Source: Streptomyces sclerotialus
Lineage (GTDB): Bacteria; Actinomycetota; Actinomycetes; Streptomycetales; Streptomycetaceae
Direction: 5' to 3'
DNA length: 64,000 nt
Assembly (NCBI GenBank): GCA_000719105.1
Contig: JODX01000010.1
Coordinates: 124,001 to 188,000 of the forward strand
The notes beneath the pieces are model-generated. The model was not told where the DNA came from and did not search any database. It saw only the letters and a list, made by a program, of their open reading frames with translations. A program made the position numbers and the translations under genes. Below are positions 1-7,615 of the stretch, one piece after another (position 1 is the stretch's first letter; every line of letters starts with the position of its first letter).

Positions 1-879
1 GGCCGGGACGGAACCTGCGGGCACCCGGAGGCCGTGCTCGCCGAGCGTGTCGACGGTACGGTCGTCCGCCACGGCGACACGGTCGCCAAGGCCCACGCGG
101 CCGGCACGGACCCCACGGAACTCGCCTCCCGCCTCGCCGTCGCCGCCGCGTTCCCCGACGTCCTCCTGGCCCCCCTCCGCAACGCCCCGGCGGTGCTCCA
201 CGGCCGTCCGGCGACCTTCTGGCCGTACGGCACCCCGGTCGACCCCGAGGACCCCGACGACGCCCCCTGGGAGGCGGCCGGCGCCCTCCTCGCCCGGCTC
301 CACCGGGCCCCCGCGCCCGCCGGTCTGCCGCCCATGCGCGGTCCCGCCAAGGCGGCCCGCGCGATCGCCCGGCTCCACGCGGCCGGTACGCATCCCGCGG
401 CCGCGCCGGTCCTGCGGGCGTGGGCCGCGCTCCCGGCCTGGACCCGGGCCGAGCAGCCCATGCCGGACACCAGCACGCTGTGTCACGGGGACCTCCACCT
501 CGGCCAACTCGTCCGGCACCCGGCCGGAACCGGCCCGTGGCGGCTGATCGACGTGGACGACCTGGGTGTGGGCGTCCCGGCCTGGGACCTGGCCCGCCCG
601 GCCGCCTGGTACGCCTGCGGACTGCTCCCGCCCGACGAGTGGACCCGCTTCCTGACCGCGTACCGGCACGGGGGCGGCCCGGCGGTCCCGGCCGCCGGCG
701 ACCCCTGGCCCGCCCTGGACGTCCCGGCCCGCGCCCTCACCGTGCAGACGGCCGCCCTCGCCGTCGCCAAGTCCGTGGCGGCGGGCCGCCCGCTGGACGA
801 GGTGCAGCAGGCCGTGATCGACGCCTGTGCGCGAATGGCCACCACCCCACCGGAGTTGGTGCAGGATTCCACGACGTAA
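1..879 (+). CDS. Aminoglycoside phosphotransferase-family protein, 5' end probably cut by window
   Basis: The frame is open from the first base, and the first start codon visible is GTG at 34, so the true start may lie outside the window. The product is a protein-kinase-like phosphotransferase. It carries the family's catalytic loop as CHGDLHLGQL (near codons 150-160 counted from GTG 34), followed by the metal-binding segment IDVDDLG and the usual WDLARP helix. In the catalytic loop Gln stands where many family members have Asn. The substrate cannot be read from sequence: such proteins in Streptomyces phosphorylate sugars, antibiotics or small metabolites. It is followed 81 bases later by a zinc-ribbon gene on the same strand. 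I am sure of the fold and not of the substrate. Confidence 0.75.
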   Translation, partial: GRDGTCGHPEAVLAERVDGTVVRHGDTVAKAHAAGTDPTELASRLAVAAAFPDVLLAPLRNAPAVLHGRPATFWPYGTPVDPEDPDDAPWEAAGALLARLHRAPAPAGLPPMRGPAKAARAIARLHAAGTHPAAAPVLRAWAALPAWTRAEQPMPDTSTLCHGDLHLGQLVRHPAGTGPWRLIDVDDLGVGVPAWDLARPAAWYACGLLPPDEWTRFLTAYRHGGGPAVPAAGDPWPALDVPARALTVQTAALAVAKSVAAGRPLDEVQQAVIDACARMATTPPELVQDSTT

Positions 880-960
880 GGTGCAACCGACCGAAGCCGG
901 ACAGTGTCTGTCCTGGCGAAACGTGAAGCAGCACCCGATGGCGAGGAGTTGAGCCCCACC

Positions 961-1251
961 ATGCATTGTCCGAAGTGCCACGCGCCGATGCAGACCTTCA
1001 ACCGGAACGGCGTCCAGATCGAGCAGTGCAGCGGCTGCCGCGGGATATTCCTCGACTACGGCGAGCTGGAGGCGCTGACCCGCGTGGAGGCCCAGTGGTC
1101 GCAGCCGGCGCCGCCGCCCCCGGGCGCCCCGCAGGCCTACCCGGCCGCTCCCGCCGCCCCCGCCTGGGGCGCCCCGCACCATGGCGGTCACGGTGGCCAC
1201 TACGGCCACAAGCGTCACAAGAGCTTCGGTCACATGCTGTTCTCCAGCTGA
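961..1251 (+). CDS. Zinc-ribbon (TFIIB-type) protein
   Basis: A 96-residue protein starting at ATG 961, with GGCGAGGAG about 12 bases upstream; a GTG at 904 in the same frame is a less likely start. Residues 3-6 (CPKC) and 23-26 (CSGC) form a zinc ribbon of the zf-TFIIB type, followed by the family's typical GIFLDYGELEAL segment. The second half is Pro/Ala-rich and ends in a His/Gly-rich stretch (GGHGGHYGHKRHKSFG) that could bind metal. Proteins of this family are common in actinobacteria and have no settled function. A strong hairpin terminator follows at once. Confidence 0.8.
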   Translation: MHCPKCHAPMQTFNRNGVQIEQCSGCRGIFLDYGELEALTRVEAQWSQPAPPPPGAPQAYPAAPAAPAWGAPHHGGHGGHYGHKRHKSFGHMLFSS

Positions 1252-1271
1252 TCCGGCCCGCGCGGCACGCA

Positions 1272-1306
1272 GAAGCCCCCGGCCGTACGGAACGGCCGGG
1301 GGCTTC
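1272..1306. terminator. Bidirectional hairpin terminator
   Basis: A perfect 15-base-pair stem (1272-1286 with 1292-1306) encloses a 5-base loop. It lies between the end of the zinc-ribbon gene and the last gene of the leftward tRNA cluster, so it can stop transcription from both sides. Confidence 0.85.
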
Positions 1307-1312
1307 GGTGTG

Positions 1313-1384
1313 TGGACGATACTGGGATTGAACCAGTGACCTCTTCCGTGTCAGGGAAGCGCTCTCCCGCTGAGCTAATCGTCC
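1313..1384 (-). tRNA. tRNA-Val (GAC), copy 1
   Basis: On the minus strand the 72-base cloverleaf has a 7-bp acceptor stem (1378-1384 with 1314-1320), discriminator A, a TTCAATC T-loop and the anticodon loop CTGACAC, giving anticodon GAC. The CCA end is not encoded. It is the last gene of a five-tRNA leftward cluster. Confidence 0.95.
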
Positions 1385-1417
1385 TCGGGACCAGAGCCGG
1401 AGGCCCTGGGTGCTGCG

Positions 1418-1489
1418 TGCGCGATACTGGGATTGAACCAGTGACCTCTTCCGTGTCAGGGAAGCGCTCTCCCGCTGAGCTAATCGCGC
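1418..1489 (-). tRNA. tRNA-Val (GAC), copy 2
   Basis: The body is identical to copy 1; the acceptor stem differs and starts GCGCGAT (1483-1489 with 1419-1425). The anticodon loop is CTGACAC, giving GAC. CCA is not encoded. Confidence 0.95.
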
Positions 1490-1526
1490 GGGGGATCCGG
1501 AGATCCGTGAGGATCCGAAGATCCAG

Positions 1527-1598
1527 TGGACGATACTGGGATTGAACCAGTGACCTCTTCCGTGTCAGGGAAGCGCTCTCCCGCTGAGCTAATCGTCC
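1527..1598 (-). tRNA. tRNA-Val (GAC), copy 3
   Basis: The sequence is the same as copy 1, including the GGACGAT acceptor strand (1592-1598 with 1528-1534). The anticodon is GAC. It lies only four bases from the tRNA-Cys gene, so the two are surely co-transcribed and processed. Confidence 0.95.
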
Positions 1599-1602
1599 TT
1601 GG

Positions 1603-1673
1603 AGGTGGAGACGGGATTTGAACCCGTGTAGACGGCTTTGCAGGCCGTTGCCTCGCCTCTCGGCCACTCCACC
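1603..1673 (-). tRNA. tRNA-Cys (GCA)
   Basis: A 71-base cloverleaf on the minus strand has acceptor stem GGTGGAG/CTCCACC (1667-1673 with 1604-1610), discriminator U and anticodon GCA inside the loop CTGCAAA. U at the discriminator position is usual for tRNA-Cys. Confidence 0.95.
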
Positions 1674-1712
1674 CGGAGTGCAGGGGTTCGGGAAGATCCC
1701 CTGCTTCCTTCG

Positions 1713-1785
1713 AGCGGACGACGAGGCTCGAACTCGCGACCTCAACCTTGGCAAGGTTGCGCTCTACCAACTGAGCTACGTCCGC
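1713..1785 (-). tRNA. tRNA-Gly (GCC)
   Basis: A 73-base cloverleaf on the minus strand has acceptor stem GCGGACG/CGTCCGC (1779-1785 with 1714-1720), and the anticodon loop TTGCCAA gives GCC. It is the first gene of the leftward cluster Gly-Cys-Val-Val-Val. Confidence 0.95.
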
Positions 1786-1827
1786 TTGTCGTTTCCGTTT
1801 CGCTTCCGCGTCCCGGCGACGTGTTGA

Positions 1828-1855
1828 ACTCTAGCGGATTCCCGGGCCAGTACAA
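1828..1855 (-). promoter_or_regulatory. Promoter of the leftward tRNA cluster
   Basis: Read on the minus strand, TTGTAC (1850-1855) and TAGAGT (1828-1833) are separated by 16 bases, a good fit to the principal vegetative sigma factor. Transcription would start near 1821, about 36 bases before tRNA-Gly. Confidence 0.7.
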
Positions 1856-1929
1856 AAACGCGTTTGTGCAGCGTGCTGCGGTGCCCCTGGTCCGGGGGCT
1901 GGTCAGGGCCCCTCTCCGGGCGTCCGCCC

Positions 1930-1935
1930 TAGACT
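1930..1935 (+). promoter_or_regulatory. -10 box (TAGACT) placed for a leaderless pabB-like transcript
   Basis: TAGACT ends 7 bases before the GTG at 1943, so transcription would start at or next to the start codon. There is no Shine-Dalgarno sequence before that GTG, in agreement with a leaderless mRNA. Confidence 0.5.
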
Positions 1936-1942
1936 CGACAGC

Positions 1943-2959
1943 GTGCTCGACCTGCTTCCTCTCGCCCGTTTCGGCGGCCTCGTCGCCACCGGCCTCGCCG
2001 ATGTGACCAGTGACCCCGCGGTACTGGAGTCCGCCGGCTTCTGGGCCGTCACCGCCGACTACGAGGGGCGCCTGGTGTGCGCCCGCTTCCGCGACGTACG
2101 GCGCGAGCCGGTGCCCGCTCCGGTGCCCGGCGCCTGGCGCGGGCCCGCCCCCGAGGACTGGGTGTCGTCCCTCGACCGCACCGCGTACACGGAGGGCGTC
2201 CGGCGCATACGCGAGCACATCGCGTCCGGCGAGGTGTACCAGGCGAACCTCTGCCGGGTCCTGTCCACGCCCGTCGCGCCGGACGCCGACGTGGACGCGC
2301 TGACCGCCCTGCTGGCGCGGGGCAATCCGGCGCCGTACGCGGGAACGGTCCGGCTCCCGCGGCACGGCGTGGAGATCGCCACCGCGTCGCCCGAGCTGTT
2401 CCTGCGCCGCGAGGGCCGCGTCGTCGAGTCCGGCCCGATCAAGGGCACCGGACGTACGGAGGCGGACCTGCTGGAGAAGGACTACGCCGAGAACGTGATG
2501 ATCGTGGACCTGGTCCGCAACGACATCGGCCGCGTCTGCGCCACGGGCTCGGTCACCGTGCCCGACCTGTGCGTCGTCGAGAAGCACCCCGGCCTGGTCC
2601 ACCTGGTCTCCGCGGTGCGCGGCGAGCTGCGCGCGGACGCGGGGTGGCCCGAGCTGCTCGCCGCCGCCTTCCCGCCCGGCTCCGTCACCGGCGCCCCCAA
2701 GTCCAGCGCCCTGCGCATCCTCGCCGGCCTGGAGACGGCGCCGCGCGGCCCGTACTGCGGGGGCATCGGCTGGGTCGACGCCGACCGGGGCACCGGGGAG
2801 CTCGCCGTCGGTATCCGGACGTTCTGGATCGACCGGGCGGACGGCATGCTCCGCTTCGGCACGGGCGCCGGGATCACCTGGGGTTCGGACCCCGAGGGGG
2901 AGTGGCGGGAGACCGAGCTGAAGGCCGCACGGCTGCTCGCGGTAGCGTCGGGCACGTAG
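1943..2959 (+). CDS. pabB: Chorismate-binding protein, aminodeoxychorismate synthase component I-like
   Basis: A 338-residue protein of the chorismate-utilising (TrpE/PabB) family. It would convert chorismate to 4-amino-4-deoxychorismate on the way to p-aminobenzoate and folate. The core motifs are present: EVYQANLCR, ASPELFLRR, PIKGTGRTE, LVRNDIGRV, PPGSVTGAPK and GIGWVD. Lys167 in PIKGT is the residue that marks PabB rather than anthranilate synthase, which has Ala there. It lacks the long amino-terminal part of full-size PabB/TrpE proteins, and no glutaminase gene (pabA) is nearby. GTG 1943 is taken as start because a TAGACT box suits a leaderless transcript. The next gene is a class IV aminotransferase, the partner expected for PabC. 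Confidence 0.85.
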   Translation: MLDLLPLARFGGLVATGLADVTSDPAVLESAGFWAVTADYEGRLVCARFRDVRREPVPAPVPGAWRGPAPEDWVSSLDRTAYTEGVRRIREHIASGEVYQANLCRVLSTPVAPDADVDALTALLARGNPAPYAGTVRLPRHGVEIATASPELFLRREGRVVESGPIKGTGRTEADLLEKDYAENVMIVDLVRNDIGRVCATGSVTVPDLCVVEKHPGLVHLVSAVRGELRADAGWPELLAAAFPPGSVTGAPKSSALRILAGLETAPRGPYCGGIGWVDADRGTGELAVGIRTFWIDRADGMLRFGTGAGITWGSDPEGEWRETELKAARLLAVASGT

Positions 2960-2991
2960 GAGGCGAGAGGCGGCCTGCCGTGCTGAGTCCG

Positions 2992-3040
2992 TCCGGCACA
3001 TCCTGGCCGATCAGTACATCCGGCATATCCGGCACATCCT
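2992..3040 (+). repeat. Three short direct repeats of TCCGGCAYATCC
   Basis: Copies start at 2992, 3019 and 3028 (the last two overlap by three bases) in the gap between the pabB-like and pabC-like genes. Their role is unknown; they sit just upstream of the pabC ribosome-binding site. Confidence 0.6.
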
Positions 3041-3056
3041 TGTGAGGTAGACAGCA

Positions 3057-3878
3057 GTGAAGATCTGGCTCGACGGCGGGCTGCAGGACATCGAGTCCGC
3101 CCGCGTCTCCGCCCTCGACCACGGGCTGACCGTGGGCGACGGCATCTTCGAGACCGTGAAGACGGTCGACGGAAGGCCCTTCGCGCTGACCCGCCACCTG
3201 GACCGGCTGGCCCGCTCGGCGCGCGGCCTCGCGCTGCCCGAACCCGACCTCGACGAGGTGCGCCGCGCCTGCGCAGCCGTCCTGGACGCCAATCCGGTGC
3301 CCCTCGGCCGGCTGCGCATCACGTACACCGGCGGCGTGTCGCCGCTCGGCTCGGACCGCGGCGACCACGGCCAGACCCTCGTCGTCGCCCTGGGCGAGGC
3401 GAGCAGGCGCCCCGACTCCACGGCGGTCATCACCGTCCCGTGGACCCGCAACGAGCGCGGTGCCCTCGCCGGGCTGAAGACCACCTCGTACGCCGAGAAC
3501 GTCGTCGCCCTGGCCCGCGCGCACGAGCAGGGCGCGTCCGAGGCGCTCTTCGCCAACACGGTGGGGCGGCTGTGCGAGGGCACGGGCTCGAACGTGTTCG
3601 TCGTCCTGGACGGGGAGATCCACACCCCGCCGGTCGCCTCCGGCTGCCTGGCGGGCATCACGCGTGCGCTGGCCGTCGAGTGGACGGGCGCCAAGGAGAC
3701 CGATCTGCCGCTGGACGTCCTCGAGCGCGCGGACGAGATCTTCCTGACGTCCACGCTGCGCGACGTCCAGGGCGTGCACCGGGTCGACGGGCGGGACCTG
3801 CCCGGCGCCCCGGGCCCGGTGACCGCCAAGGCCATGCGGATCTTCGAGGAGCGCGCCGGTAACGACCTGGACCCGTGA
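3057..3878 (+). CDS. pabC: Class IV aminotransferase, 4-amino-4-deoxychorismate lyase-like
   Basis: A 273-residue PLP enzyme of aminotransferase class IV. Together with the chorismate-binding protein upstream it most likely releases p-aminobenzoate and pyruvate from aminodeoxychorismate. The sequence opens with DHGLTVGDGIFETVK, typical of the family; Lys141 in GLKTTSYAEN is the PLP Schiff-base lysine; EALFANTVGRLCEGTGSNVF and the SGCLAGITR loop follow. GTG 3057 follows GAGGTAGACAGCA. Branched-chain or D-amino-acid aminotransferases share the fold, but the pairing with a PabB-like gene favours PabC. The 97-base gap between the two genes holds short direct repeats and no clear terminator, so co-transcription is likely. 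Confidence 0.8.
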   Translation: MKIWLDGGLQDIESARVSALDHGLTVGDGIFETVKTVDGRPFALTRHLDRLARSARGLALPEPDLDEVRRACAAVLDANPVPLGRLRITYTGGVSPLGSDRGDHGQTLVVALGEASRRPDSTAVITVPWTRNERGALAGLKTTSYAENVVALARAHEQGASEALFANTVGRLCEGTGSNVFVVLDGEIHTPPVASGCLAGITRALAVEWTGAKETDLPLDVLERADEIFLTSTLRDVQGVHRVDGRDLPGAPGPVTAKAMRIFEERAGNDLDP

Positions 3879-3950
3879 TCCCGGTCCCGTCTCCGTAAAC
3901 GCCGCGGACGAGCGGCTCACCGGGGGCCCGGCGGGGGTAGAACACCCCTG

Positions 3951-4775
3951 ATGACCACCACCCTGCGGCCGGCCGAGCCGCTTCAGCGCGCTGCCGACGG
4001 GACTCGTTCACGCCGCTACCAGGTGTGCGTGAACAGCCGTCCCGTCGGCGCGGTCCATCTCGGTACGCACCCCGTCCTCGGCGACGCGGTGGCCCGGATC
4101 CGGGAGCTGCGGATCGAGGAGCCGGACCGCCACCGGGGCCGGGGCACCGTGGCGGCGCTCGCCGCGGAGGAGGTGGTGCGCGGCTGGGGCTGCCGGCGGA
4201 TCGAGGCCGTCATTCCGGCCGACGCCCGGCCGGCGCTGTCGCTGGCGACCGCGCTCGGCTACCTGCCCGGCAGCCGCCTCATGGGGAAGCCCCTCGGCGG
4301 CACCTCTCCCGGACTTCCCGCGGGCAGTCGGAGCCGCCCCATGTCCGGGACGGAGTTCGAGGGGTGGAGGGAGCAGCTGCAGCAGGAGTACGCCCGGCGC
4401 TGGACCGCCCGGGGAGTACCGGAGGCCGAGGCCCGCGCCATGGCGGGGAGCCGCCACTCCGCGCTGCTGTCCGACGGCGTGGCCACCGCGGGCACGACGC
4501 TCACCGTCCTGGAGCACGAGCGGGTCGCGGTCGGCACGCTGTGGCTGGGGGAGAGCGACGGCCGGGCCCTCGTGCACGACGTGCGGACGGACGAGCGCCA
4601 CCGCGGCCGGGGCCACGGCCGCACGCTCATGCACCTGGCGGAGGCCGGGGCGATCGCGGCGGGCCGTACGGCGGTGCATCTGCACGTCTTCCCGGACGAC
4701 ATCCCGGCCGAACGGCTCGTCGCCTCCCTCGGCTATCGGACGATCACCCATCACCTGTGCAAGGAGCTGCTCTAG
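3951..4775 (+). CDS. GNAT acetyltransferase with two GNAT domains
   Basis: A 274-residue protein with two tandem GCN5-type acetyltransferase domains. The first (about residues 20-105) contains RIEEPDRHRGRGTVAALA, and the second (about 130-274) contains DVRTDERHRGRGHGRTLMHLAE; both are the acetyl-CoA pyrophosphate loop (Q/RxxGxG/A). The second domain ends with the usual LGYRTITHHLCKEL strand. ATG 3951 has no strong ribosome-binding site. The substrate is unknown. The gene stands alone between pabC and a convergent DsbA-like gene. Confidence 0.8.
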   Translation: MTTTLRPAEPLQRAADGTRSRRYQVCVNSRPVGAVHLGTHPVLGDAVARIRELRIEEPDRHRGRGTVAALAAEEVVRGWGCRRIEAVIPADARPALSLATALGYLPGSRLMGKPLGGTSPGLPAGSRSRPMSGTEFEGWREQLQQEYARRWTARGVPEAEARAMAGSRHSALLSDGVATAGTTLTVLEHERVAVGTLWLGESDGRALVHDVRTDERHRGRGHGRTLMHLAEAGAIAAGRTAVHLHVFPDDIPAERLVASLGYRTITHHLCKELL

Positions 4776-4826
4776 CCAACTGCTCCAGCAGTCGTCGCGG
4801 GACGGTCAGGCCTGGTCCCGGAACGG

Positions 4827-5351
4827 TCAGGCCTCCTGCCCGGCGGCCAGCAGACGGTCGGCGATCTCCTCGATGCGCGTCCGCAGTCCCTCCTGGCTCC
4901 TGCCGCCGTCGAGACGCTCGCCGCCGATGACGTACGTCGGGGTGCCGGTCACCCCGATCGCCTTGCCCTCGGCCTGGTCGGCGTCCACGATCAGCATGTG
5001 CCGGCCGTCGATCAGCGCGGTGTCGAACTCCTCGGCGTCCAGGCCGATTTCGCGGGCCACCTCGACCAGGAAGGGCTCGCCCCGGCGGGCCAGCTCCTCG
5101 ACGCGGCCCAGCACGGCCTCCACGTACGGCCATCCCCGGCCCTGCTCCACGGCCTCCTCCGCGGCCTGCGCGGCGGCGAAGGCGTGCTTGTGCTTCTCCA
5201 GCGGGAAGTGCCGCAGCCGTACGTCGAGCCGGTCGCCGTACCGGGCGCGCAGGGCGCGGACGTCGTCGAGGGCGGTGCGGCAGTCGGGGCACTGGAGTTC
5301 GCACCAGACGTCCAGGACGACGGCGGAACGCGCGGGGGAGGAGTCGCTCAT
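4827..5351 (-). CDS. DsbA/FrnE-like thioredoxin-fold protein
   Basis: A 174-residue thioredoxin-fold protein with the redox motif CPDC (residues 21-24) and the cis-proline loop TGTPTYVIGG before the last strand. There is no signal peptide or membrane anchor, so it should act in the cytoplasm. The long helical insertion (about 55-125) between the two halves of the fold is as in the DsbA/FrnE group. ATG 5351 is chosen over GTG 5357 because GGGAGA lies at a good distance from the ATG and too close to the GTG. It converges with the GNAT gene. Upstream lies a block of degenerate tandem repeats. It may be an oxidoreductase or isomerase; the substrate is unknown. Confidence 0.8.
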   Translation of the reverse strand: MSDSSPARSAVVLDVWCELQCPDCRTALDDVRALRARYGDRLDVRLRHFPLEKHKHAFAAAQAAEEAVEQGRGWPYVEAVLGRVEELARRGEPFLVEVAREIGLDAEEFDTALIDGRHMLIVDADQAEGKAIGVTGTPTYVIGGERLDGGRSQEGLRTRIEEIADRLLAAGQEA

Positions 5352-5432
5352 GGGCACCAGTCTCCCAGTCCGGGCGAGGCCGGCCCAATCCGGGCGGCGG
5401 GCCCGTCACCGGGGGCGGGGCGGGGCTGCCGC

Positions 5433-5560
5433 CCGGTACGGGGCGGAGCCACTCGTCCGGTGCGGGGGCGGAGCACTCGTCCGGTACGAGGGAGTCCTCG
5501 CCCGGTACGAGACGGAGTCCTCGGCCGGTACGAGACGGAGTTCTCGCCTGGTACCTGAGG
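5433..5560. repeat. Six degenerate tandem repeats of 21-24 bp
   Basis: Units beginning CCGGTAC or a close variant start at 5433, 5457, 5481, 5502, 5525 and 5547; most continue with GAGACGGAGTCCTCG or a variant. They fill much of the 357-base gap between the divergent DsbA-like gene and the small membrane-protein gene at 5709. I see no credible gene in this gap. Confidence 0.75.
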
Positions 5561-5708
5561 TGGAACCGACCCTGACAACGACCCCGAGATGCCCCGGAGA
5601 TCCGGTCGGACCATGGCATACCGGGTCCGCGGCGGTGCAGGATGGAAGGACCGGGCCGAACCGCCCGGTCATGCCCGACCGACTCGACCCAGCCCGCTGG
5701 AGGACCGG

Positions 5709-6152
5709 ATGATTGCCGAGACCGTCTGTTCCGCCGTCTCCGCGGCCGGCCTGGGCATCGCCGCGATCACGGCCTACCGGAGGCGTTTCCTCGGGGCCGC
5801 CCGCATCGCCGCCTACTCGCTCGTACCCATCGGCCTGGTGATGACCGGAGTCGTCCAGTGGGCGGCCGACACCGCTTTCAGCCCGACGGCGTGGGCCGGG
5901 GTCGGTGTGCTCGGCGTCGCCTGGCTGCTCTTCGCGAGCACCCGGGCCGTGGAGCGGCGCAGCGGCGGGACGCGCAAGGAACGCAGGGCCGCCAGGGCCG
6001 CGCAGCGCGAGGCGGTCGCCCCGGCGGCCTCGGCCCCCTCGCTGCGCCAGGGCTCCCGCCCGGCGGCCCGTCCGGCGCCCGCATCGCGCGCCACGGACCC
6101 GGCGGACGACTTCAGCGACATCGAAGCCATCCTGAAAAAGCACGGCATATGA
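5709..6152 (+). CDS. Small membrane protein, unknown function
   Basis: A 147-residue protein. ATG 5709 is chosen because GGAGG lies 6 bases upstream; the frame is open back to 5589, but that part is Arg/Pro-rich and has no start signal. The first half has two or three hydrophobic segments (about residues 5-20, 32-55 and 63-80). The second half is basic, then Ala/Pro-rich, and ends in the acidic segment DPADDFSDIEAILKKHGI, which looks like a short conserved tail. I do not recognise a named family. Confidence 0.7.
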   Translation: MIAETVCSAVSAAGLGIAAITAYRRRFLGAARIAAYSLVPIGLVMTGVVQWAADTAFSPTAWAGVGVLGVAWLLFASTRAVERRSGGTRKERRAARAAQREAVAPAASAPSLRQGSRPAARPAPASRATDPADDFSDIEAILKKHGI

Positions 6153-6309
6153 CCCGGGGGGGCTGGAACAAGCAGGACACCGACCGGGCGACCGGGGTGC
6201 GGAAGTGATCACTATCGCTCTCGTACGGCTCGGATATTAGTGAACCACCGGTCATCTCGGGCGTGTTGATCGCACGAGAGGTGCCTGCTGCGCCATCATC
6301 GCCCGCGAG

Positions 6310-6462
6310 ATGCTGGACACAACAGAGAGCGGCCCCGTAGCCCCGCCCGAGGAGCGGCGAGGGTGTCTCTTCGCGCTTTCCCAGCCACCGCTGATGATCT
6401 TCCTGGCGGTGATCGGCTGTCTGCTGCTCATGGCTTCACTGCACGATCTGCTGATGCTCTGA
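6310..6462 (+). CDS. Possible 50-residue single-span membrane protein
   Basis: ATG 6310 opens a 50-codon frame ending TGA 6460-6462. The first 24 residues are polar (MLDTTESGPVAPPEERRG...), and residues 27-46 form one hydrophobic segment (PLMIFLAVIGCLLLMASL). A GAG lies only 3 bases upstream and a better GAGAGG about 30 bases upstream, so the start signal is weak. It fills an otherwise empty 400-base gap before the convergent CGNR gene. The call rests on its hydropathy pattern only. Confidence 0.4.
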   Translation: MLDTTESGPVAPPEERRGCLFALSQPPLMIFLAVIGCLLLMASLHDLLML

Positions 6463-6558
6463 GCCGGAAACGGAGCCCGGGCGTCACCCGCTCAGGGCTC
6501 CGTCGGCTCGCCCGTCCCCACGGCGCCTGCCCGTATGACCCGGGCGGCGCGGCCCGGA

Positions 6559-7119
6559 TCAGCCCGTGGCCTCTTTGCGACGGGCGCGGTAGGCGGCGAC
6601 GTGGAGGCGGTTGCCGCAGGTGCGGCTGTCGCAGTAGCGCCGGGAGCGGTTGCGGGAGAGGTCGACGAAGGCGCGCCGGCAGTCCGGGGCCTCGCAGCGA
6701 CGCAGGCGCTCCTGTTCCCCGGCGACGACGAAGAACGCGAGCGCCATCCCGCAGTCGGCCGCGAGGTGGTCGGCGACGGAGGCGCCGGGCGCGAAGTAGT
6801 GCATGTGCCAGTCGTAGCCGTCATGGTCGGTGAGCCGTGGCGTGGTGCCCGCCGCGGCCACCAGTTCGTTGATGATCATGGCGGCCGAGCGCGCGTCGGA
6901 GGCCGCGAAGACCTCGGCGAACCGGCCCCGCACCCTGCGCACCGCCATGAGATCGAACTCCGACAGCACCCCGACCTCGCTGATCTGGTGGTTCCGCACG
7001 AAGTCGTCGAGTGCCGGGACGCTCCCCAGCCCGTCGGGCGTGGTGTCGTCGTCCGGCGCGGTGTTCACCAGATCCACCACGGTGTCGAGGGCGCACCGGG
7101 TGTCGTGGGTGATCAGCAC
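6559..7119 (-). CDS. CGNR zinc-finger protein with ABATE-like domain
   Basis: A 186-residue protein. The last 50 residues hold the CGNR zinc finger: CEAPDCRRAF, then RYCDSRTCGNRLHVAAYRAR, with four cysteines and the eponymous CGNR. The amino-terminal 130 residues match the helical ABATE arrangement that accompanies this finger. These proteins are thought to be transcription regulators that sense a ligand; the target is unknown. GTG 7119 follows GGGAGAG at a good distance. Upstream (7201-7261) lie a 16-bp palindrome and a 12-bp direct repeat that could be its own operator. Confidence 0.85.
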   Translation of the reverse strand: MLITHDTRCALDTVVDLVNTAPDDDTTPDGLGSVPALDDFVRNHQISEVGVLSEFDLMAVRRVRGRFAEVFAASDARSAAMIINELVAAAGTTPRLTDHDGYDWHMHYFAPGASVADHLAADCGMALAFFVVAGEQERLRRCEAPDCRRAFVDLSRNRSRRYCDSRTCGNRLHVAAYRARRKEATG

Positions 7120-7200
7120 GTTTCGCTCTCCCTGGCCTGGAGGTCGGGCGGGCGCCCGCCGATGCTGGCCGATGGTAGTGGCTGGACGGCCCCCGCGACC

Positions 7201-7261
7201 GGCCCCGGCCGGGGCCGGGCAACGCTGTTACGGCCTCGAGACACCAGGCGTTACGGCCTCG
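7201..7261. promoter_or_regulatory. Palindrome plus spaced direct repeat upstream of the CGNR gene
   Basis: GGCCCCGGCCGGGGCC (7201-7216) is a perfect 16-base palindrome. GTTACGGCCTCG occurs at 7227-7238 and again at 7250-7261, 23 bases apart, about two helical turns. They lie 80-145 bases upstream of the leftward CGNR start and could bind a regulator. The rest of the gap 7120-7615 holds only the tandem repeat listed next and no gene I can support. Confidence 0.4.
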
Positions 7262-7385
7262 GCAGGCCCGGTGCGCACCGCCCGTGCCGTACTGCCACTC
7301 GCGGCCCGGGGCCCCCTTCGTGGCGCTCCAGGGCTCCGGGCACCGGGACCGGCCGTGTGCTCCGGTGTTCTTGAGTGTCCCTTCG

Positions 7386-7409
7386 CGGCATGTTCCGCGG
7401 CATGTTCCG
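7386..7409. repeat. Tandem 12-bp duplication CGGCATGTTCCG
   Basis: Two identical adjacent copies (7386-7397 and 7398-7409) lie in the 496-base gap between ssgB and the CGNR gene. No coding function is evident. Confidence 0.7.
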
Positions 7410-7615
7410 GCTTGCGTCGGCGTGCGTGGCTGCGCCGTCCCGCGCCCACCGCTCGCCGTGCGCCGGCAGGCCCGTGCGTACACGCACCGGCGCCGCCGCT
7501 GCGGAGGTCCGTGGCGACGGCGCCGGTGTGTGCCGTATGTGGTTGTCCTGCCCCGAGCCGTCTCCCCGAGTGGACGGCGCCGGGCGGCTCTGGTCGGGTT
7601 TCGCCCTGGTTGTGT

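Noticed and set aside
1230..1754. Open frame on the minus strand over the tRNA cluster
   Set aside because: It reads through several tRNA genes; the repeated peptide is only the tRNA repeats translated.
4802..4834. Two copies of ACGGTCAGGCCT, 21 bases apart
   Set aside because: They partly overlap the end of the DsbA-like gene and are probably by chance or a small slip; no further signal.
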